A DNA stretch of 64,000 bases from the NCBI RefSeq assembly GCF_020991415.1, contig NZ_JAJMOY010000002.1, positions 744,001 to 808,000 of the forward strand. Direction: 5' to 3'. A program made the position numbers and the translations under genes. This document shows positions 26,014 to 36,595 of this stretch, piece after piece. The notes below the pieces were generated by a model. It had not been told where the DNA came from. It did not search any database and was given only the letters and a program-made list of their open reading frames with translations. The DNA comes from Flavobacterium sp. ENC (GTDB taxonomy: Bacteria; Bacteroidota; Bacteroidia; Flavobacteriales; Flavobacteriaceae). How positions within the stretch are numbered: position 1 is the stretch's first letter; the number at the start of each line of letters is the position of its first letter.

Positions 26014-28974
26014 ATGATAAAAAACTACTTTTCTTTAGTACTGATTTTCTTTTTTTATGCTGCCGGCGCACAAGTTGTAACTATTCCGGATGCTAATTTC
26101 AAAGCCAGACTGCTGACATCTTCCTCTGTTAATTCAGTTGCAAGAGATCTCTCCGGAAGTCCTGTTAAAATTGATAAGAATAACAATGGATTGATTGAGG
26201 TGAGTGAAGCGTTAAATATAAGCTATCTGGATCTTTCTTTTTCACAAATCCAATCCATGGAAGGGATCAGCAGTTTTGTAAATGTTACGTATCTGGATTG
26301 TAAAATCAATGCGCTTTCCAGTTTAGATGTGAGTCATTTAAATAAACTTGTTTCGCTGAATTGTAATGGAAATAAAATTAATTCATTGTCTTTGAGTATA
26401 TCGGCGGCAATTGAGACATTAAATTGTAGGGATAATGAAATTGCAACACTAAAATTAGACGGGTTTACAAAACTGAAATCATTAATTTGTGACTATAATA
26501 AACTAACTAATCTATCTCTACTTAATTGCGTAAATCTTTCCACTCTGACTTTTAGCTCTAATCCGATTACGGATATAAATGTGTCAGGATGTAAATCGTT
26601 GACAAGTCTTACCTGTAATAGCATGCAATTAAATAGTTTAGATGTTTCCGGCTGTACGTCATTAAACTTTTTAAATTGTGCAATTAACAAATTAACAAGC
26701 TTAAATGTAAAAGAATTAAATAATTTACAAACTTTATATTGTTCCAACAATCAGATTAAAGATCTTGACATAAGCAATTTACCTAATTTACAAGTTGTTG
26801 AATGCCAGTATAATGATATGGAAACCTTAACAGCTGTAAATTGCGTACAACTGAATCAGCTTAATTTTGTAGTTAATCTGTTAACGACCGTCAATCTTTC
26901 AGGCTGTACCTCTTTGGTTGCTCTTGACTGCTCTAATTCATCAAAAATAACAAACTTAAATGTTTCAAATTGTACATCGCTTACTAGCCTTAGCTGTGGT
27001 AATAATGATATATCAGTCCTTAATTTAGAGGGTTTAAATAACCTTACCTTTTTAAGCTGCTATAACAATGAATTGGATCATTTAGATCTTTCGAAATTAG
27101 TAAAACTTCAATCCTTAAGTTGTTCCGGAAATAACTTAACTACGCTGGATTTGAATGGTTTGGTCAATTTAAAAGAGATAGATTGTGACGGAAATAAATT
27201 TTCATCACTTGAATTTAAAGATCTGCCCAATCTTGAACTCATTGACTGCACTTATGGCCAGCTTGTAAACCTGGAGTTGTCAAACCTGCCCAAGCTTAAA
27301 ACTCTCTATTGTTATAACAATACGATTCAGGCATTAAATTTTAAAGGCTTACCCAGTTTATATGAATTGTTTTGCGAAAATAATAGTTTAAAAGAATTAG
27401 ATTTCTCGGAAAATTATAAATTGGCAAAGCTCTATATCTCCAATAATCCACTGGAGTTTCTGAATCTGAAAAATGGTTCAAAATTGGCTGAATTTCGTTC
27501 AATGAATCTTTCTTTTATGAAATATGCATGTCTTGATGAATTTGAAATTGATTTTATCAAATATGAACTGAATTCAAGTAAGGCAGAAATCAATACGTAT
27601 TGTTCGTTTACGCCCGGAGGAATTTTCTATGAAATTAAAGGAAATCAGAAACTGGACGCTGAAAACAATGGATGTGATACTTCGGATGCTGCTTATCCAA
27701 ACCTGAATTTCAGCATAACAGACGGAACCAATAAGGGAAATATAATTTCAGATAGTTCCGGAAATTACGCTATTGCAGTAGGAGCAGGAACACATACGAT
27801 TGTGCCAATCCTGGAAAATCCGGACTATTATGAGGTATCACCGGCTTCTTTAAATGTTACTTTTCCGGCAGAATCCACTTCATTTACCCAAAACTTTTGC
27901 GTAACACCAAAAGGGGTTCATCAGGATCTGGAAGCCACAATTTTAGCCCTAAATCCTGCGAGACCTGGATTTGACGCTACTTATAAATTAGTATTCAGAA
28001 ACAAAGGCAATCAGGCGAAATCAGGAACTGTTTCTTTTGAATTTAATGATGCAATTTCTGATTTTGTAGCGGCCAGCCCAATTATTTCAGGACAAAGTAC
28101 CAATAAACTTGTTTGGGATTATCTGGATTTAAAGCCATTGGAAACGCGCGAAATCACGGTTACTCTTAGTCTTAATGCACCGACTGAAACACCTGCTGTA
28201 AATATGGGGGATCGTTTGAGTTTTGAGGCTTTAATCACGCCTGAAACAGATGATGATACACCAGAAGATAATGCTTTTGGATTACGCCAAACCGTTGTAG
28301 GATCTTATGACCCTAACGATAAAACGTGTCTGGAAGGTGATGTGATCACGCCGGAACTAATAGGAGAATATGTTCACTATTTAATTCGTTTTGAAAATAC
28401 CGGAACGTATCCGGCAGAAAATATTGTAGTAAAAGACCTGATCGATACTTCAAAATTTGATCTTTCGACTTTGGTGCCCACTGGAGCAAGTCATTCTTAT
28501 ATCACTAAAATTTCTAACGGTAACAAAGTAGAGTTTATCTTCGAAAAAGTAAACCTTCCTTTTGATAATGCGCATAATGACGGTTATATTGCTTTTAAAA
28601 TCAAAACTTTGCCGACTCTAAAAGTGGGGGACTCGTTTACAAATGAAGCCAATATTTATTTTGATTACAATTTCCCGATTTTAACAAACAAAGCAACTTC
28701 TACTTTTAAAACTTTGGGTATTTCGGATTTTGAATTTTCAAAGTACTTCAGTATTTATCCAAATCCGGTTAAAGATGTTTTAAACATTGCTTCAAAGAAT
28801 AATTTAGAAATAGGAGCATTGGCCGTTTATGATATTTTGGGACAATTGGTGATTGCTGTTCCCAATGCCCGTGCTACTTCTTCAATTGATGTTTCAAGTT
28901 TAAGAACGGGTAATTATATTTTAAAAGTAAAAACAGACAAAGGAAGTTCAGCAGTAAAATTTATTAAAAAATAG
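26014..28974 (+). CDS. leucine-rich-repeat surface protein with T9SS type A sorting domain
   Basis: A large secreted protein. Residues 1-19 are a signal peptide (LVLIFFFYAAGAQ). Residues ~60-520 hold about 20 tandem leucine-rich repeats of ~21 residues with a recurring Cys (LTSLDVSGCTSLNFLNC type). Next come an SdrD-B-like module (~535-615), a DUF11-like beta domain (~635-755) and a DUF7619-like module (GSYDPNDKTC...FENTGTYPAENIVV). The C-terminal domain YFSIYPNPVKDVLNIA to VKFIKK (~905-986) directs export by T9SS and removal by the sortase-like peptidase. Likely an adhesin or surface-binding protein; the ligand is unknown. Confidence 0.92.
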   Translation: MIKNYFSLVLIFFFYAAGAQVVTIPDANFKARLLTSSSVNSVARDLSGSPVKIDKNNNGLIEVSEALNISYLDLSFSQIQSMEGISSFVNVTYLDCKINALSSLDVSHLNKLVSLNCNGNKINSLSLSISAAIETLNCRDNEIATLKLDGFTKLKSLICDYNKLTNLSLLNCVNLSTLTFSSNPITDINVSGCKSLTSLTCNSMQLNSLDVSGCTSLNFLNCAINKLTSLNVKELNNLQTLYCSNNQIKDLDISNLPNLQVVECQYNDMETLTAVNCVQLNQLNFVVNLLTTVNLSGCTSLVALDCSNSSKITNLNVSNCTSLTSLSCGNNDISVLNLEGLNNLTFLSCYNNELDHLDLSKLVKLQSLSCSGNNLTTLDLNGLVNLKEIDCDGNKFSSLEFKDLPNLELIDCTYGQLVNLELSNLPKLKTLYCYNNTIQALNFKGLPSLYELFCENNSLKELDFSENYKLAKLYISNNPLEFLNLKNGSKLAEFRSMNLSFMKYACLDEFEIDFIKYELNSSKAEINTYCSFTPGGIFYEIKGNQKLDAENNGCDTSDAAYPNLNFSITDGTNKGNIISDSSGNYAIAVGAGTHTIVPILENPDYYEVSPASLNVTFPAESTSFTQNFCVTPKGVHQDLEATILALNPARPGFDATYKLVFRNKGNQAKSGTVSFEFNDAISDFVAASPIISGQSTNKLVWDYLDLKPLETREITVTLSLNAPTETPAVNMGDRLSFEALITPETDDDTPEDNAFGLRQTVVGSYDPNDKTCLEGDVITPELIGEYVHYLIRFENTGTYPAENIVVKDLIDTSKFDLSTLVPTGASHSYITKISNGNKVEFIFEKVNLPFDNAHNDGYIAFKIKTLPTLKVGDSFTNEANIYFDYNFPILTNKATSTFKTLGISDFEFSKYFSIYPNPVKDVLNIASKNNLEIGALAVYDILGQLVIAVPNARATSSIDVSSLRTGNYILKVKTDKGSSAVKFIKK

Positions 28975-29056
28975 AGCCGGAAATTTAGGTTATAAAATCT
29001 GACATTTTTAAATAAAAATAACTTTAACATTCGCTCACGTGGCCTGTTAAATCAAT

Positions 29057-29095
29057 AAAAGAGACAGTTTTCTATGTTAGAAAACTGTCTCTTTT
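29057..29095 (+). terminator. terminator after the LRR gene
   Basis: A perfect 18-bp stem, AAAAGAGACAGTTTTCTA / TAGAAAACTGTCTCTTTT, with a 3-base loop. Confidence 0.88.
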
Positions 29096-29106
29096 GTGTA
29101 AAAAAA

Positions 29107-29137
29107 TTGGTTTTAAATATTTGCTTTTATATATTTA
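29107..29137 (+). promoter_or_regulatory. possible promoter of the ECF sigma gene
   Basis: TTG at 29107-29109, then 20 bases, then TATATTTA at 29130-29137, one base off the TAnnTTTG consensus. Closely similar TATATTTA boxes precede 26014 (25984-25991) and the double-glycine peptide (38960-38967). Confidence 0.35.
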
Positions 29138-29227
29138 TCGCACAAATCCAAAGAATAATGTTAAAAAACTGTATTCTATGTATTAAGTAAAAATATCTTT
29201 TTTAGGAATTCTGCCTCCAAATAAATT

Positions 29228-29836
29228 ATGAAAGCCACAACCGTACCAAACACTTTTGATGATATTACACTTTGGAATAAGATGAGAGAAGGTGATGAAA
29301 AATCATTTTCGATGTTATTCAAAAGATATTACGATGATTTAGTGAGCTATGGTAATTCACTCTCGCCTGATACAGAAAAAGTGCAGGATTGCGTGCAGGA
29401 CGTATTTATAGACTTATGGAATTACAAAGAAAAAGTGCAAAGCGCTGTCGTTGTGAAAGCGTATTTATTGTCAAGCGTCCGTAAAAGGATTGCACGCTTG
29501 TACCAAAGAGATCATATTTTTCGCAAATCGACCAGTATTGACGCTGTATCTTTTCATATGGAATTTTCGGTAGAACACGAACTGATTGATGATGATTACG
29601 CTACAAAGCAAAAAGTGCTCCATTTAAATAATCTGTTGAACAATCTTCCCGCAAGACAAAAAGAGGCCTTATACCTGCGATACCATCAGGGTCTGGCCGT
29701 AGAGCAGATTGCAGAAATGCTGGATATAAATTACCAGTCAGCTAGTAATCTGGTATACCGTGCCTTGATTACGCTCCGTAAGGAATGGAAAGGTGCTTTA
29801 TCCCTAATTACTCTATTATCTTCAGGTACTTTTTAA
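29228..29836 (+). CDS. ECF RNA polymerase sigma-70 factor (Bacteroidota FecI-like)
   Basis: Alternative sigma factor of 202 residues. Region 2: SFSMLFKRYYDDLVSYGNSLS near 25-45 and VQDCVQDVFIDLWNYKEK near 57-75. Region 4: LNNLPARQKEALYLRYHQGLAVEQIAEMLDINYQSASNLVYRA near 137-180, with its helix-turn-helix. No anti-sigma domain is fused. It is followed after 90 bases by a FecR gene and then by a SusC with an STN domain, the standard set for transenvelope induction of an uptake operon. Confidence 0.93.
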   Translation: MKATTVPNTFDDITLWNKMREGDEKSFSMLFKRYYDDLVSYGNSLSPDTEKVQDCVQDVFIDLWNYKEKVQSAVVVKAYLLSSVRKRIARLYQRDHIFRKSTSIDAVSFHMEFSVEHELIDDDYATKQKVLHLNNLLNNLPARQKEALYLRYHQGLAVEQIAEMLDINYQSASNLVYRALITLRKEWKGALSLITLLSSGTF

Positions 29837-29926
29837 AAATAGTAAAAAAAAATAAAAAAAAATCACAATTTGGTGAGTATATAATAAGAGTGCTGTCCTC
29901 TATGTTTTTGTAACCTCATTTTACAG

Positions 29927-31039
29927 ATGCAAAAACGTAACACCTATACCGAAATTGAAGATTTTTTATCTGATGAATCATTCCAGTCCTGGATCTTATC
30001 TAAAGTTGATGAAGACGGCTGGGAAGAATGGACGCTGGAAAATCAGCAACGTGCAAAATTGGTGGAAGAGGCAAGATTATTATTGCTTGCCATGAAAGTC
30101 CCGGAATCTAAATTATCAGCTTCCGATATTCACAAGGCGTTACAAAATACCTGGGCTAAAATTGAAAGCAGCGAGAAGCGTATTAATTTCGGTCAAAATA
30201 CCAAACAACGATTTCTTAAAAAATATTTTCTTTCCGGAGTTGCAGCAACCTTATTTTTTTGCTTACTGTCGGTTTGGTTTTACAAAAGCAATTTTAGCGA
30301 AGGCCATGAAATTGTAACCTACAAGGAACTTATAGATAAAAATAGTGAAGGACTGGTAGAGCAGACCAATAATTCCAGTAAACCACAAATCATTACACTG
30401 TCTGATGGCAGTTCCGTTTTATTACAGCCCAATAGTAAATTAAGTTACCCTAAAATCTTTACCGGAAACGAAAGAAAGGTGTATTTGTCCGGCGAAGGTT
30501 TCTTTGAAATTAGTAAAAATCCTAAAAAGCCTTTTTTCGTTTATGCAAACGAAATCGTCACGAAAGTTGTAGGAACTAGTTTTAGAGTTAAAGCTTATTC
30601 TGATCAGCCTGATGTCGAAGTTCTTGTTCGCACCGGTAAAGTTAAGGTAAAATCCAATGAGTTAGTGTCGTCATCAGATAGGGAAGTAGTCTTGCTTCCT
30701 AATCAGGCATTGCGTTTTTTAAGGCGTGATTTGACTTTTAACAAAATCACCAATATTACACAGGATGAAACCTTGTCCGGCAGTGTTGGTAATATTGAAC
30801 AGTTAAGTTTTGAATTTACCGACATTCCTGTTTCCCAAATCTTTGAGACCATAGAACAGGCCTACTTAATTGATATTGATTACCCCCATGAAAAGTTAAA
30901 GGATTGTCATCTGACCACGTCATTAAGCGATCAGCCCCTCACGGAAAAACTGAAAATTGTCTGCAGAAGTATCGGCAATAACACCAGTTTTGAAATGAAT
31001 GGAAATCAGATTATTATCACATCTGAAGGATGTAATTAA
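29927..31039 (+). CDS. FecR-family anti-sigma factor
   Basis: Inner-membrane regulator that holds the cognate sigma until the TonB-dependent receptor signals. Residues ~1-100 are cytoplasmic, with one membrane helix at ~102-120 (YFLSGVAATLFFCLLSVWFY). Then the periplasmic FecR domain (ITLSDGSSVLLQPNSKLSYP, VYLSGEGFFEIS, VVGTSFRVKAY, VEVLVRTGKVKV) and a C-terminal DUF4974/STN-like domain (LSFEFTDIPVSQIFETIEQAY). Length 370 is usual. A terminator lies between it and the susC-like gene. Confidence 0.92.
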   Translation: MQKRNTYTEIEDFLSDESFQSWILSKVDEDGWEEWTLENQQRAKLVEEARLLLLAMKVPESKLSASDIHKALQNTWAKIESSEKRINFGQNTKQRFLKKYFLSGVAATLFFCLLSVWFYKSNFSEGHEIVTYKELIDKNSEGLVEQTNNSSKPQIITLSDGSSVLLQPNSKLSYPKIFTGNERKVYLSGEGFFEISKNPKKPFFVYANEIVTKVVGTSFRVKAYSDQPDVEVLVRTGKVKVKSNELVSSSDREVVLLPNQALRFLRRDLTFNKITNITQDETLSGSVGNIEQLSFEFTDIPVSQIFETIEQAYLIDIDYPHEKLKDCHLTTSLSDQPLTEKLKIVCRSIGNNTSFEMNGNQIIITSEGCN

Positions 31040-31349
31040 TTTTTTTGAAAGTGGACATAACGGCAATTCTGCTGTTAACGGAATATTTAAAATGTAAAAT
31101 CCTATAATTTTTAGAATAGACATACAGGATTTCTGAAATAGAAGGACTTTATATAGATCAGATAACTTCAACATAAAAACATTCAAAAATAAAAAACAAA
31201 GGCCTATGTGAATTTAAATGCAAAAAAAAAGTGCCGAGATGCTGTAACATTTCGACACTTTATTAAAGTTGAATTGCTTTCTGTAAAAAGGAATTCATTC
31301 GTTTCTTAAAATACGCTCTAAACAGTATTAATCAAAACAAACCAAAATT
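31040..31349. other. 310-bp gap between FecR and SusC genes
   Basis: Contains the terminator at 31229-31260; the remainder is AT-rich. No small gene and no TAnnTTTG box was seen. That is consistent with the downstream operon being read by the local ECF sigma from a promoter of a different sequence, but this is inference. Confidence 0.55.
31229..31260 (+). terminator. terminator between FecR and SusC genes
   Basis: AAGTGCCGAGATG pairs with CATTTCGACACTT (two G-T pairs) around a 6-base loop. A left-hand A9 tract precedes it; the right side is only TTTATT, so strength is moderate. Confidence 0.65.
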
Positions 31350-34300
31350 ATGAAAAAACCAGTTGTTAAACAACGATTACTCCATCGAATCATGAAAATA
31401 ACACTATTTCAGTTTGTCTTAGCACTTATATTTTCAAGTGTAGCTATGGCAAACGATGTAAATGGACAGAAAAAATTAGATACCAAAGTAACAATTACAG
31501 TTGAAAATTTAACTTTGGACAATGCTTTATCTAAACTTTCAAAATCTGCTCAGGTAAAATTTTCTTATAATTCAAGAATAGCCCAATTGAACCAGAAAGT
31601 GAGTATTGAAGCTAATAATGAAACGCTATCCGCTATTCTATCCAGAATTTTGGAACCGTTGAATATTTCCTATGCAGAAATTAGTAATCAGATTGTATTG
31701 CAGAAAAGCACTAAAAACCTGTTTTCAGATTCACAAAATACAAATTCACTATTTGAAGCTTTAGTTCCGGGACCAGTTATCAAAGGAAAAGTTACAGATC
31801 CAAGCGGTGTTCCGCTTCCGGGTGCAACTGTCTTGGCTAAAGGGACCAAAATAGCGGTACTGACCGATTTTGACGGTAATTTTTCTATAGATATGCCGGC
31901 CAATAGCACAGCACTGGTCATTTCTTATGTGGGTATGGAAACTAAGGAAATTGGAATAGAAAATACGACACCAACCATTGTGCTGAATGAAGCAGGACAA
32001 AATTTAAAAGAAGTGATCGTCACTACAGGTTACGAAAAAACATCCAAAAGAACTTTTACAGGAGCCATCAGTAAAATCTCGGGAACAGAATTAAAGGTAG
32101 ACGGGGTCGTGGATATCAGCAGAATGATTGAAGGAAAAGCAGCCGGGGTGACCGTTCAGAACGTTACCGGTACATTTGGTACTGCACCTAAAATTACGGT
32201 GCGTGGATCTTCTTCTATTTTTGGAGATACGAAACCATTATGGGTGATTGACGGTGTTGTACAGGAAGATATTATCAATATTTCTTTTGCGGATTTAGCT
32301 TCCGGAAATTCCGAGACCTTGTTAAGTTCTGCGGTTGCAGGATTAAATTCAAACGACATTCAAAGCATTGAAATCCTGAAAGATGCCTCTGCTACTTCAA
32401 TATATGGTTCAAGATCATTGAATGGAGTTGTAGTAGTGACTACCAAACAGGGACGCAGGGATTCTCCGTTAAAAGTGAATTATTCTGTTGAAAATACGGT
32501 ACGAACAGTTCCAAGTTATACGCAGTATGATATTTTAAATTCTCAGGAATCCATGAGTATTTTAAAAGAAATGGAACAAAAAGGATTTCTGGATATGCCA
32601 TCCACGCTTCAGGGGAGATATGGCGGGGTTTACAATCTTCTTTCCAGAGAAATTGATCTCTACAAGACTTCTAATGGTCAGTTTGGAGTGAAAAATGAAC
32701 AGCCTTATCAGAATGAATTTTTAAAGAAATATGAATTAGCCAATACCGACTGGTTCAAAGTTTTATTCAGACCTTCCATTACACAAAATCACTCGCTGAG
32801 TTTTTCAGGTGGTGGAAAAAACAATACGTTCTATGCTTCTTTGGGCTATTATGCCGATCCGGGATGGACTATTGCGGACAGCGTTAAACAATTATCATCC
32901 AACATCAAAGGGACTTTTTATGTGAATGATAAATTGAATATTACCTTATCTACCATGGCTTCTGTTCGTGACCAGAATGCTCCGGGGAGTTACGAAAGCC
33001 AGCAGGATGTTGTGTTTGGTAACGTAACGAGGGATTTCGATATCAATCCGTTTAACTATGTTTTAAGCACCAGCAGAACGCTAAGGCCTTACGATGACTT
33101 CGGGAATAAGGAATATTACAGAAACAACTGGGCACCAATGAATATTATAAATGAACTGGAGAACAATATTTTAGAGATTAAAGTAAAAGATATGCGTTTC
33201 CAGTTGGATGTGGATTATAAAATCAACAAACACTTAAGCTATAACCTTACCGGTTCTGCGCGTTATGCAAATACCAGCAGAGAACACAAAATCTACGAAA
33301 ATTCCAATGTAGTAGAAGCGTACAAAGCAGGTACGGAATATGGGGCAGACGGTGCCAATACGATCGTTAGAAATGCCAATATCTTTTTATATAAAAATCC
33401 GGACGATTTAACAGCACAGCCCATTTCAGTGTTGCCAAATGGAGGATTCTTAAGAAAATTTACAAATGATCTGACTTCGTACAATATCCGAAACAGTGTG
33501 ACCTACCGAAATACTTTGAATGACAAACATGAATTAGAAGGCTTTTTTGGAACTGAATTAAGATCATTAGACCGAAACAGTGACAACTTTACAGCTGCCG
33601 GAATTCAGTACGACAGAGGACTTACCGCTTTTACGGACCCAAGAATTATTGAAAAAATAATCAATGAGGGAAGTTCTTATTACGGTTTTAATACCGAAAG
33701 AGAAAGAACAGTTGGTTTCTTCGGAAAAGTAGGGTATACGTACGATCGCCGTTACACCGGTTCGATTACAGGACGTTATGACGGATCAAACAGACAGGGA
33801 AACAGCGGTTCATCAAGATGGCTGCCTACTTATACCGTGAGTGGAAAATGGAATGTTGCTGAAGAAAAATTCATGAAAGAGATAACGGCTGTAAATAATT
33901 TAGCTTTAAGAGCTTCTTACGGACTTACCGCTACGGCAGGACCAGCCACAAATTCATTGGCGATTTATAAAAGTTTTATTACAGATCGACTGGGGATTTC
34001 CGACAGAGAAACAGGAATTAATATTGACGAATTGCAAAATGCGGACTTAACCTGGGAAAAACAATACGAAACTAACGTCGGTGTAGATGTAGGAATGTTT
34101 AATAACAGAGTACAATTTACAACAGATGTATATAGCCGTAAAGCGTTTGATTTGGTTGATTTCGTAGTGACTTCAGGAATTGGAGGACAAAAAATCAAAC
34201 AGGGAAATAATGCCAATATGGAAACAAAAGGTATTGAAGTTGGTTTTACAACCCAAAACATTGCAACCAGCAATTTTAAATGGTCTACAACGCTTAATTT

Positions 34301-35075
34301 TTCGGTATATAACCAGAAAATCACCAAACTGGAAAATCAGCCAACAGCATTTGATTTGGTTGACGGAAACGGAGGAAACGCTGTCGGACGTCCCAGAAAT
34401 TCAATTTATTCCTACCAGTTCACAGGTCTGAACAATCAGGGATTACCGACTTTTATCATGCAGGATGGAGAGTCAGACAAAGTAACAGGAGCGAATTTCC
34501 AGGATACTGAAAATGTAACCAAATACCTGAAATACGAAGGGTCAATTGAACCAAATAAATCAATTGGTTTGGCCAATACGTTTACATACAAAAGATGGTC
34601 GCTATATGTGTTTGTTGTAGGTTCAGGCGGAAATAAAGTTCGTTTAAATCCGGCTTTCAGCAGTCAGTACGATGATTTGACTGTATTTACAAAAGACTTT
34701 ACCAACCGCTGGATCAATCCTGGTGACGAACAGTATACGAATGTTCCGGTAATTGCGGACAAAAGATTAATTACCAATTACGATGGGACAAATGCGTTAG
34801 GACGTGCCTACAATACTTACAACTATTCTGATGTAAGAATTGCTGACGGTGATTTTGTGAGACTAAAAAATGTTTCGCTTAGCTGGGAATTTCCAAATGA
34901 TTTCAAGAAAAAATTAGGAGTAAGTACTTTTACGTTAAAAGGTTCTGCGGTTAATCCATGGCTGATTTATTCAGATAAGAGATTAAACGGACAAGATCCT
35001 GAATTCCGTAATACAGGTGGTGTTGCTTTTCCAATTACAACACAGTACAGTTTTTCTTTAAACCTTTCATTTTAA
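31350..35075 (+). CDS. SusC/RagA-family TonB-linked outer-membrane protein with STN signalling domain
   Basis: A 22-strand TonB-dependent importer. The basic N-terminus and signal peptide end near residue 37. The STN domain (~45-125; VTITVENLTLDNALSKLSKS) is used to signal to FecR. A carboxypeptidase-regulatory-like repeat (~143-220; IKGKVTDPSGVPLPGATVLAKGT) is followed by the plug (RMIEGKAAGVTV; PLWVIDGVVQED; ILKDASATSIYGSRSLNGVV) and then the barrel to the terminal aromatic strand YSFSLNLSF. 1241 residues. It leads the operon with the susD-like, peptidase and DUF4302 genes. Confidence 0.95.
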   Translation: MKKPVVKQRLLHRIMKITLFQFVLALIFSSVAMANDVNGQKKLDTKVTITVENLTLDNALSKLSKSAQVKFSYNSRIAQLNQKVSIEANNETLSAILSRILEPLNISYAEISNQIVLQKSTKNLFSDSQNTNSLFEALVPGPVIKGKVTDPSGVPLPGATVLAKGTKIAVLTDFDGNFSIDMPANSTALVISYVGMETKEIGIENTTPTIVLNEAGQNLKEVIVTTGYEKTSKRTFTGAISKISGTELKVDGVVDISRMIEGKAAGVTVQNVTGTFGTAPKITVRGSSSIFGDTKPLWVIDGVVQEDIINISFADLASGNSETLLSSAVAGLNSNDIQSIEILKDASATSIYGSRSLNGVVVVTTKQGRRDSPLKVNYSVENTVRTVPSYTQYDILNSQESMSILKEMEQKGFLDMPSTLQGRYGGVYNLLSREIDLYKTSNGQFGVKNEQPYQNEFLKKYELANTDWFKVLFRPSITQNHSLSFSGGGKNNTFYASLGYYADPGWTIADSVKQLSSNIKGTFYVNDKLNITLSTMASVRDQNAPGSYESQQDVVFGNVTRDFDINPFNYVLSTSRTLRPYDDFGNKEYYRNNWAPMNIINELENNILEIKVKDMRFQLDVDYKINKHLSYNLTGSARYANTSREHKIYENSNVVEAYKAGTEYGADGANTIVRNANIFLYKNPDDLTAQPISVLPNGGFLRKFTNDLTSYNIRNSVTYRNTLNDKHELEGFFGTELRSLDRNSDNFTAAGIQYDRGLTAFTDPRIIEKIINEGSSYYGFNTERERTVGFFGKVGYTYDRRYTGSITGRYDGSNRQGNSGSSRWLPTYTVSGKWNVAEEKFMKEITAVNNLALRASYGLTATAGPATNSLAIYKSFITDRLGISDRETGINIDELQNADLTWEKQYETNVGVDVGMFNNRVQFTTDVYSRKAFDLVDFVVTSGIGGQKIKQGNNANMETKGIEVGFTTQNIATSNFKWSTTLNFSVYNQKITKLENQPTAFDLVDGNGGNAVGRPRNSIYSYQFTGLNNQGLPTFIMQDGESDKVTGANFQDTENVTKYLKYEGSIEPNKSIGLANTFTYKRWSLYVFVVGSGGNKVRLNPAFSSQYDDLTVFTKDFTNRWINPGDEQYTNVPVIADKRLITNYDGTNALGRAYNTYNYSDVRIADGDFVRLKNVSLSWEFPNDFKKKLGVSTFTLKGSAVNPWLIYSDKRLNGQDPEFRNTGGVAFPITTQYSFSLNLSF

Positions 35076-35086
35076 TATAGTTGATT

Positions 35087-36571
35087 ATGAAAAATATAAA
35101 ATATATAAAAATCACACTGGCATTCTTACTGATCATTACGCTCAGCAGCTGTGATGAATTTCTATCCGAAGTGCCGGATAACAGAACGCAGATAGATACA
35201 CCGGATAAGATTTCAGAATTACTGGTAAACGCCTACCCGGAAGCCTCTTATCTTGATTTTGCCGAAACTATGTCGGACAATGTTGCTGATGCCGGACTGA
35301 ACAACTCTAATATAAAGAACGAGCAGAGTTACTACTGGGAAATGCACGATCAGACCAATGTGGATAGTGAAGGAAACTATTGGGATGCCTGCTATAAAGC
35401 CATTGCACATGCCAATCAGGCCCTGGAATCGATTAAAAAACTGGGTGATCCCGCTGGTTTAAATCCGCAAAAAGGAGAAGCATTACTCGCAAGGGCCTAT
35501 GCACACTTTATGTTAGTTACCTTTTGGTCCAATCGCTACAATCCTGCTACTGCAGCCAAAGATTTAGGCGTGCCTTACGTAACGGAACCGGAGACGGAAT
35601 TGCTTAAAAGCTACAAAAGAAATAGTGTACAGGAAGTTTTTGATTTTATTCAGAAAGACCTGGAAGAAGGTTTAAGATATGTAACCAACGATTATAAAGA
35701 ACCTAAATTCCATTTCAATAAGGAAGCAGCTAATGCATTTGCCAGCCGTTTCTACCTGATAAAAGGAGATTGGGACAAAGTACTTTCAGTTTCAGCCAGT
35801 TTAGGATCTAAACCGGAAGGAAAACTTAAAGATTATGCAACTTTATCAAGCCTGGCTCCGGATGTTCAGTTTATAGAATACGGGAAATCTTCGTACAGTG
35901 CCAATTTGTTAGTTGCTTCCCCAAATACGCTTGTAGCCAGATCCGCGAGCGGAAGCAACTATTACCTGACTGACGGGAAACAAACGGAACTTTTTGGAGC
36001 CCAAACCAGTTTCTATAACAAACCATGGCTGTTTGATTTTTACAGTTACAACAGCAGCAGTACATTGTTTACGCCGAAATTTGAAGAATATTTTAAGTAC
36101 ACCAACCTTACAGCCAATATTGGAATACCGTATGCGGGAATTGTATTGTTATCGAATGATGAGTTGTATCTGAATCGCATCGAAGCACTCGTTATGAAAG
36201 ACAGAGTGGAAGAAGCCAATACAGAATTGGAATATTTCTTAGGAACCAGAACTTCGGGGTACAATCCGGCAACAGATAAACTGACGGAAGCAAAAGTGGT
36301 GGCAAAATATCCTGTCATTGCAGATGAATTTACGCCATTTTACAGCCTGACACCATTGCAGACGTCTTACATAAAAGCAATTGCTGAAGCGAGAAGAAGG
36401 GATTTTGTTCATGAAGGACTGAGATGGCTTGATGTAAAACGTTTTAATCTTGTGGTAAGCCGTAATGATCCCGGCAACCCGGTTAAAACCCTGGTGAAGG
36501 ACGATAAACGCAGAGCCTTGCAAATACCGCTTAGCGCATCAAATTACGGAATAGAAAAAAATCCCCGATAA
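35087..36571 (+). CDS. SusD/RagB-family nutrient-binding outer-membrane lipoprotein
   Basis: The surface lid of the SusC channel. The signal peptide ends in lipobox SSCDEF (Cys near residue 22). An N-terminal SusD-like segment (NRTQIDTPDKISELLVNAYPEASY) and helical TPR-like units (GEALLARAYAHFMLV) follow. The C-terminal RagB/SusD domain has YIKAIAEARRRDFVHEGLRWLDVKRFNLVV. The ATG at 35087 is the start; the frame opens two codons upstream with a TTG. It lies 11 bases after the SusC gene. 494 residues. Confidence 0.95.
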   Translation: MKNIKYIKITLAFLLIITLSSCDEFLSEVPDNRTQIDTPDKISELLVNAYPEASYLDFAETMSDNVADAGLNNSNIKNEQSYYWEMHDQTNVDSEGNYWDACYKAIAHANQALESIKKLGDPAGLNPQKGEALLARAYAHFMLVTFWSNRYNPATAAKDLGVPYVTEPETELLKSYKRNSVQEVFDFIQKDLEEGLRYVTNDYKEPKFHFNKEAANAFASRFYLIKGDWDKVLSVSASLGSKPEGKLKDYATLSSLAPDVQFIEYGKSSYSANLLVASPNTLVARSASGSNYYLTDGKQTELFGAQTSFYNKPWLFDFYSYNSSSTLFTPKFEEYFKYTNLTANIGIPYAGIVLLSNDELYLNRIEALVMKDRVEEANTELEYFLGTRTSGYNPATDKLTEAKVVAKYPVIADEFTPFYSLTPLQTSYIKAIAEARRRDFVHEGLRWLDVKRFNLVVSRNDPGNPVKTLVKDDKRRALQIPLSASNYGIEKNPR

Positions 36572-36595
36572 ATTTTAATTCAATTTTTAGAGACT

